NCBI RefSeq assembly: GCF_037126175.1
Contig: NZ_CP146986.1
Coordinates: 1,330,501-1,394,500 of the forward strand
DNA: 64,000 nt
DNA from: Pseudomonas sp. RSB 5.4
GTDB lineage: Bacteria; Pseudomonadota; Gammaproteobacteria; Pseudomonadales; Pseudomonadaceae
Direction of reading: 5' to 3'
The translations under genes and the position numbers were made by a program. Position 1 is the first letter of the stretch. Each line of letters starts with the position of its first letter. Below, one piece after another: positions 63,655 to 64,000 of this stretch. The notes below the pieces were generated by a model, which was not told the DNA's origin, searched no databases, and saw only the letters and a program-made list of their open reading frames with translations.

Positions 63655-64000
63655 ATGATTCCCAACGAAGACCAATCCCAGATTCGCGACATGGCCCGGC
63701 AGTTCGCCGAGGAACGACTGAAACCGTTCGCCGCCGAGTGGGATCGCGAGCACCGTTTCCCCAAGGAAGCCATCGGCGAGATGGCCGAGCTGGGCTTCTT
63801 CGGCATGCTGGTGCCGGAGCAGTGGGGCGGTTGTGATACCGGCTACCTGGCCTACGCCATGGCCCTGGAAGAAATCGCCGCCGGCGACGGCGCCTGCTCG
63901 ACCATCATGAGCGTGCACAACTCGGTCGGCTGCGTGCCGATCCTCAAGTTCGGCAACGACGATCAGCGCGAACGCTTCCTCAAACCGCTGGCCAGCGGCG
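63655..64000 (+). CDS. Acyl-CoA dehydrogenase (5' part, cut by window end)
   Basis: The first 115 codons of an acyl-CoA dehydrogenase are present: the N-terminal helical domain starts MIPNEDQSQIRDMARQFAEE and continues through GFFGMLVPEQWGG. AAGGA lies 7 bases before the ATG. The FAD-contact and catalytic Glu regions are beyond the window. It is the fourth gene of the ligase-SDR-thiolase group and would supply its unsaturation step; a REP doublet precedes it, so it may have its own promoter as well. Confidence 0.88.
   Translation, partial: MIPNEDQSQIRDMARQFAEERLKPFAAEWDREHRFPKEAIGEMAELGFFGMLVPEQWGGCDTGYLAYAMALEEIAAGDGACSTIMSVHNSVGCVPILKFGNDDQRERFLKPLASG

Overview
The window is a 64 kb piece of a GC-rich gamma-proteobacterial chromosome that looks like the Pseudomonas fluorescens group. 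The 4-hydroxyphenylpyruvate dioxygenase has the length and ligand motifs of the P. fluorescens enzyme. The kguE-kguK-kguT-kguD/ptxS cluster, an MvaT-type H-NS analogue and SfnG are typical Pseudomonas genes. Many intergenic gaps hold paired inverted REP elements with the core GTGGGAGCGGGCTTGCTCGCGA. No rRNA, tRNA, CRISPR array, insertion sequence or prophage was seen. Gene starts were chosen from ribosome-binding sites and family lengths.

Layout. 1-5.4 kb: LEA14-like lipoprotein, NCS2 nucleobase permease, and a LysR regulator divergent from a polyamine-binding protein and agmatinase (speB). 5.7-7.8 kb: zapE, a GNAT acetyltransferase and a small secreted protein. 8-13.9 kb: a redox block (gor, ahpC, ahpF) interrupted by a divergent pair, a KfrA-like coiled-coil DNA-binding protein and a tyrosine recombinase. 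14-22 kb: gloA, a DUF4946-like secreted protein, an MvaT-family protein, a CSS/EAL phosphodiesterase, LysR/EamA, hpd and rarD. 22.2-27.4 kb: aldo/keto reductase, MFS carrier, CdaR-type regulator and glycerate kinase (sugar diacid/glycerate use). 27.6-30.5 kb: chemoreceptor and aminotransferase. 30.6-36 kb: the 2-ketogluconate operon with its repressor PtxS and two perfect PtxS palindromes. 36.1-43.5 kb: DUF1345 membrane protein, an RND efflux pair without an outer-membrane gene, and a divergent RstAB-like two-component system. 43.6-49.8 kb: pncA, a TPR / ECF sigma / anti-sigma operon, a methyltransferase, a crotonase, nudC and a TSUP transporter. 50-54 kb: sfnG with a sigma-54 promoter, an NTF2-like protein with a TetR regulator, and pssA. 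54-58.3 kb: the efeU-efeO-efeB-efeM iron-uptake operon behind a Fur-box-like site. 58.5-64 kb: an AraC regulator and a short/branched-chain acyl-CoA operon (CoA ligase, SDR dehydrogenase, thiolase, and an acyl-CoA dehydrogenase cut by the window end).

Most of the window is ordinary core and accessory metabolism. The points most worth a second look are: the recombinase/KfrA-like pair with its dyad operator; an ECF sigma factor with no ATG, GTG or TTG at its expected start; two genes (kguK and the cdaR-type regulator) whose C-terminal codons are supplied by REP repeats; repeat families whose two arms carry matching base changes; and an extended dyad upstream of ahpC.
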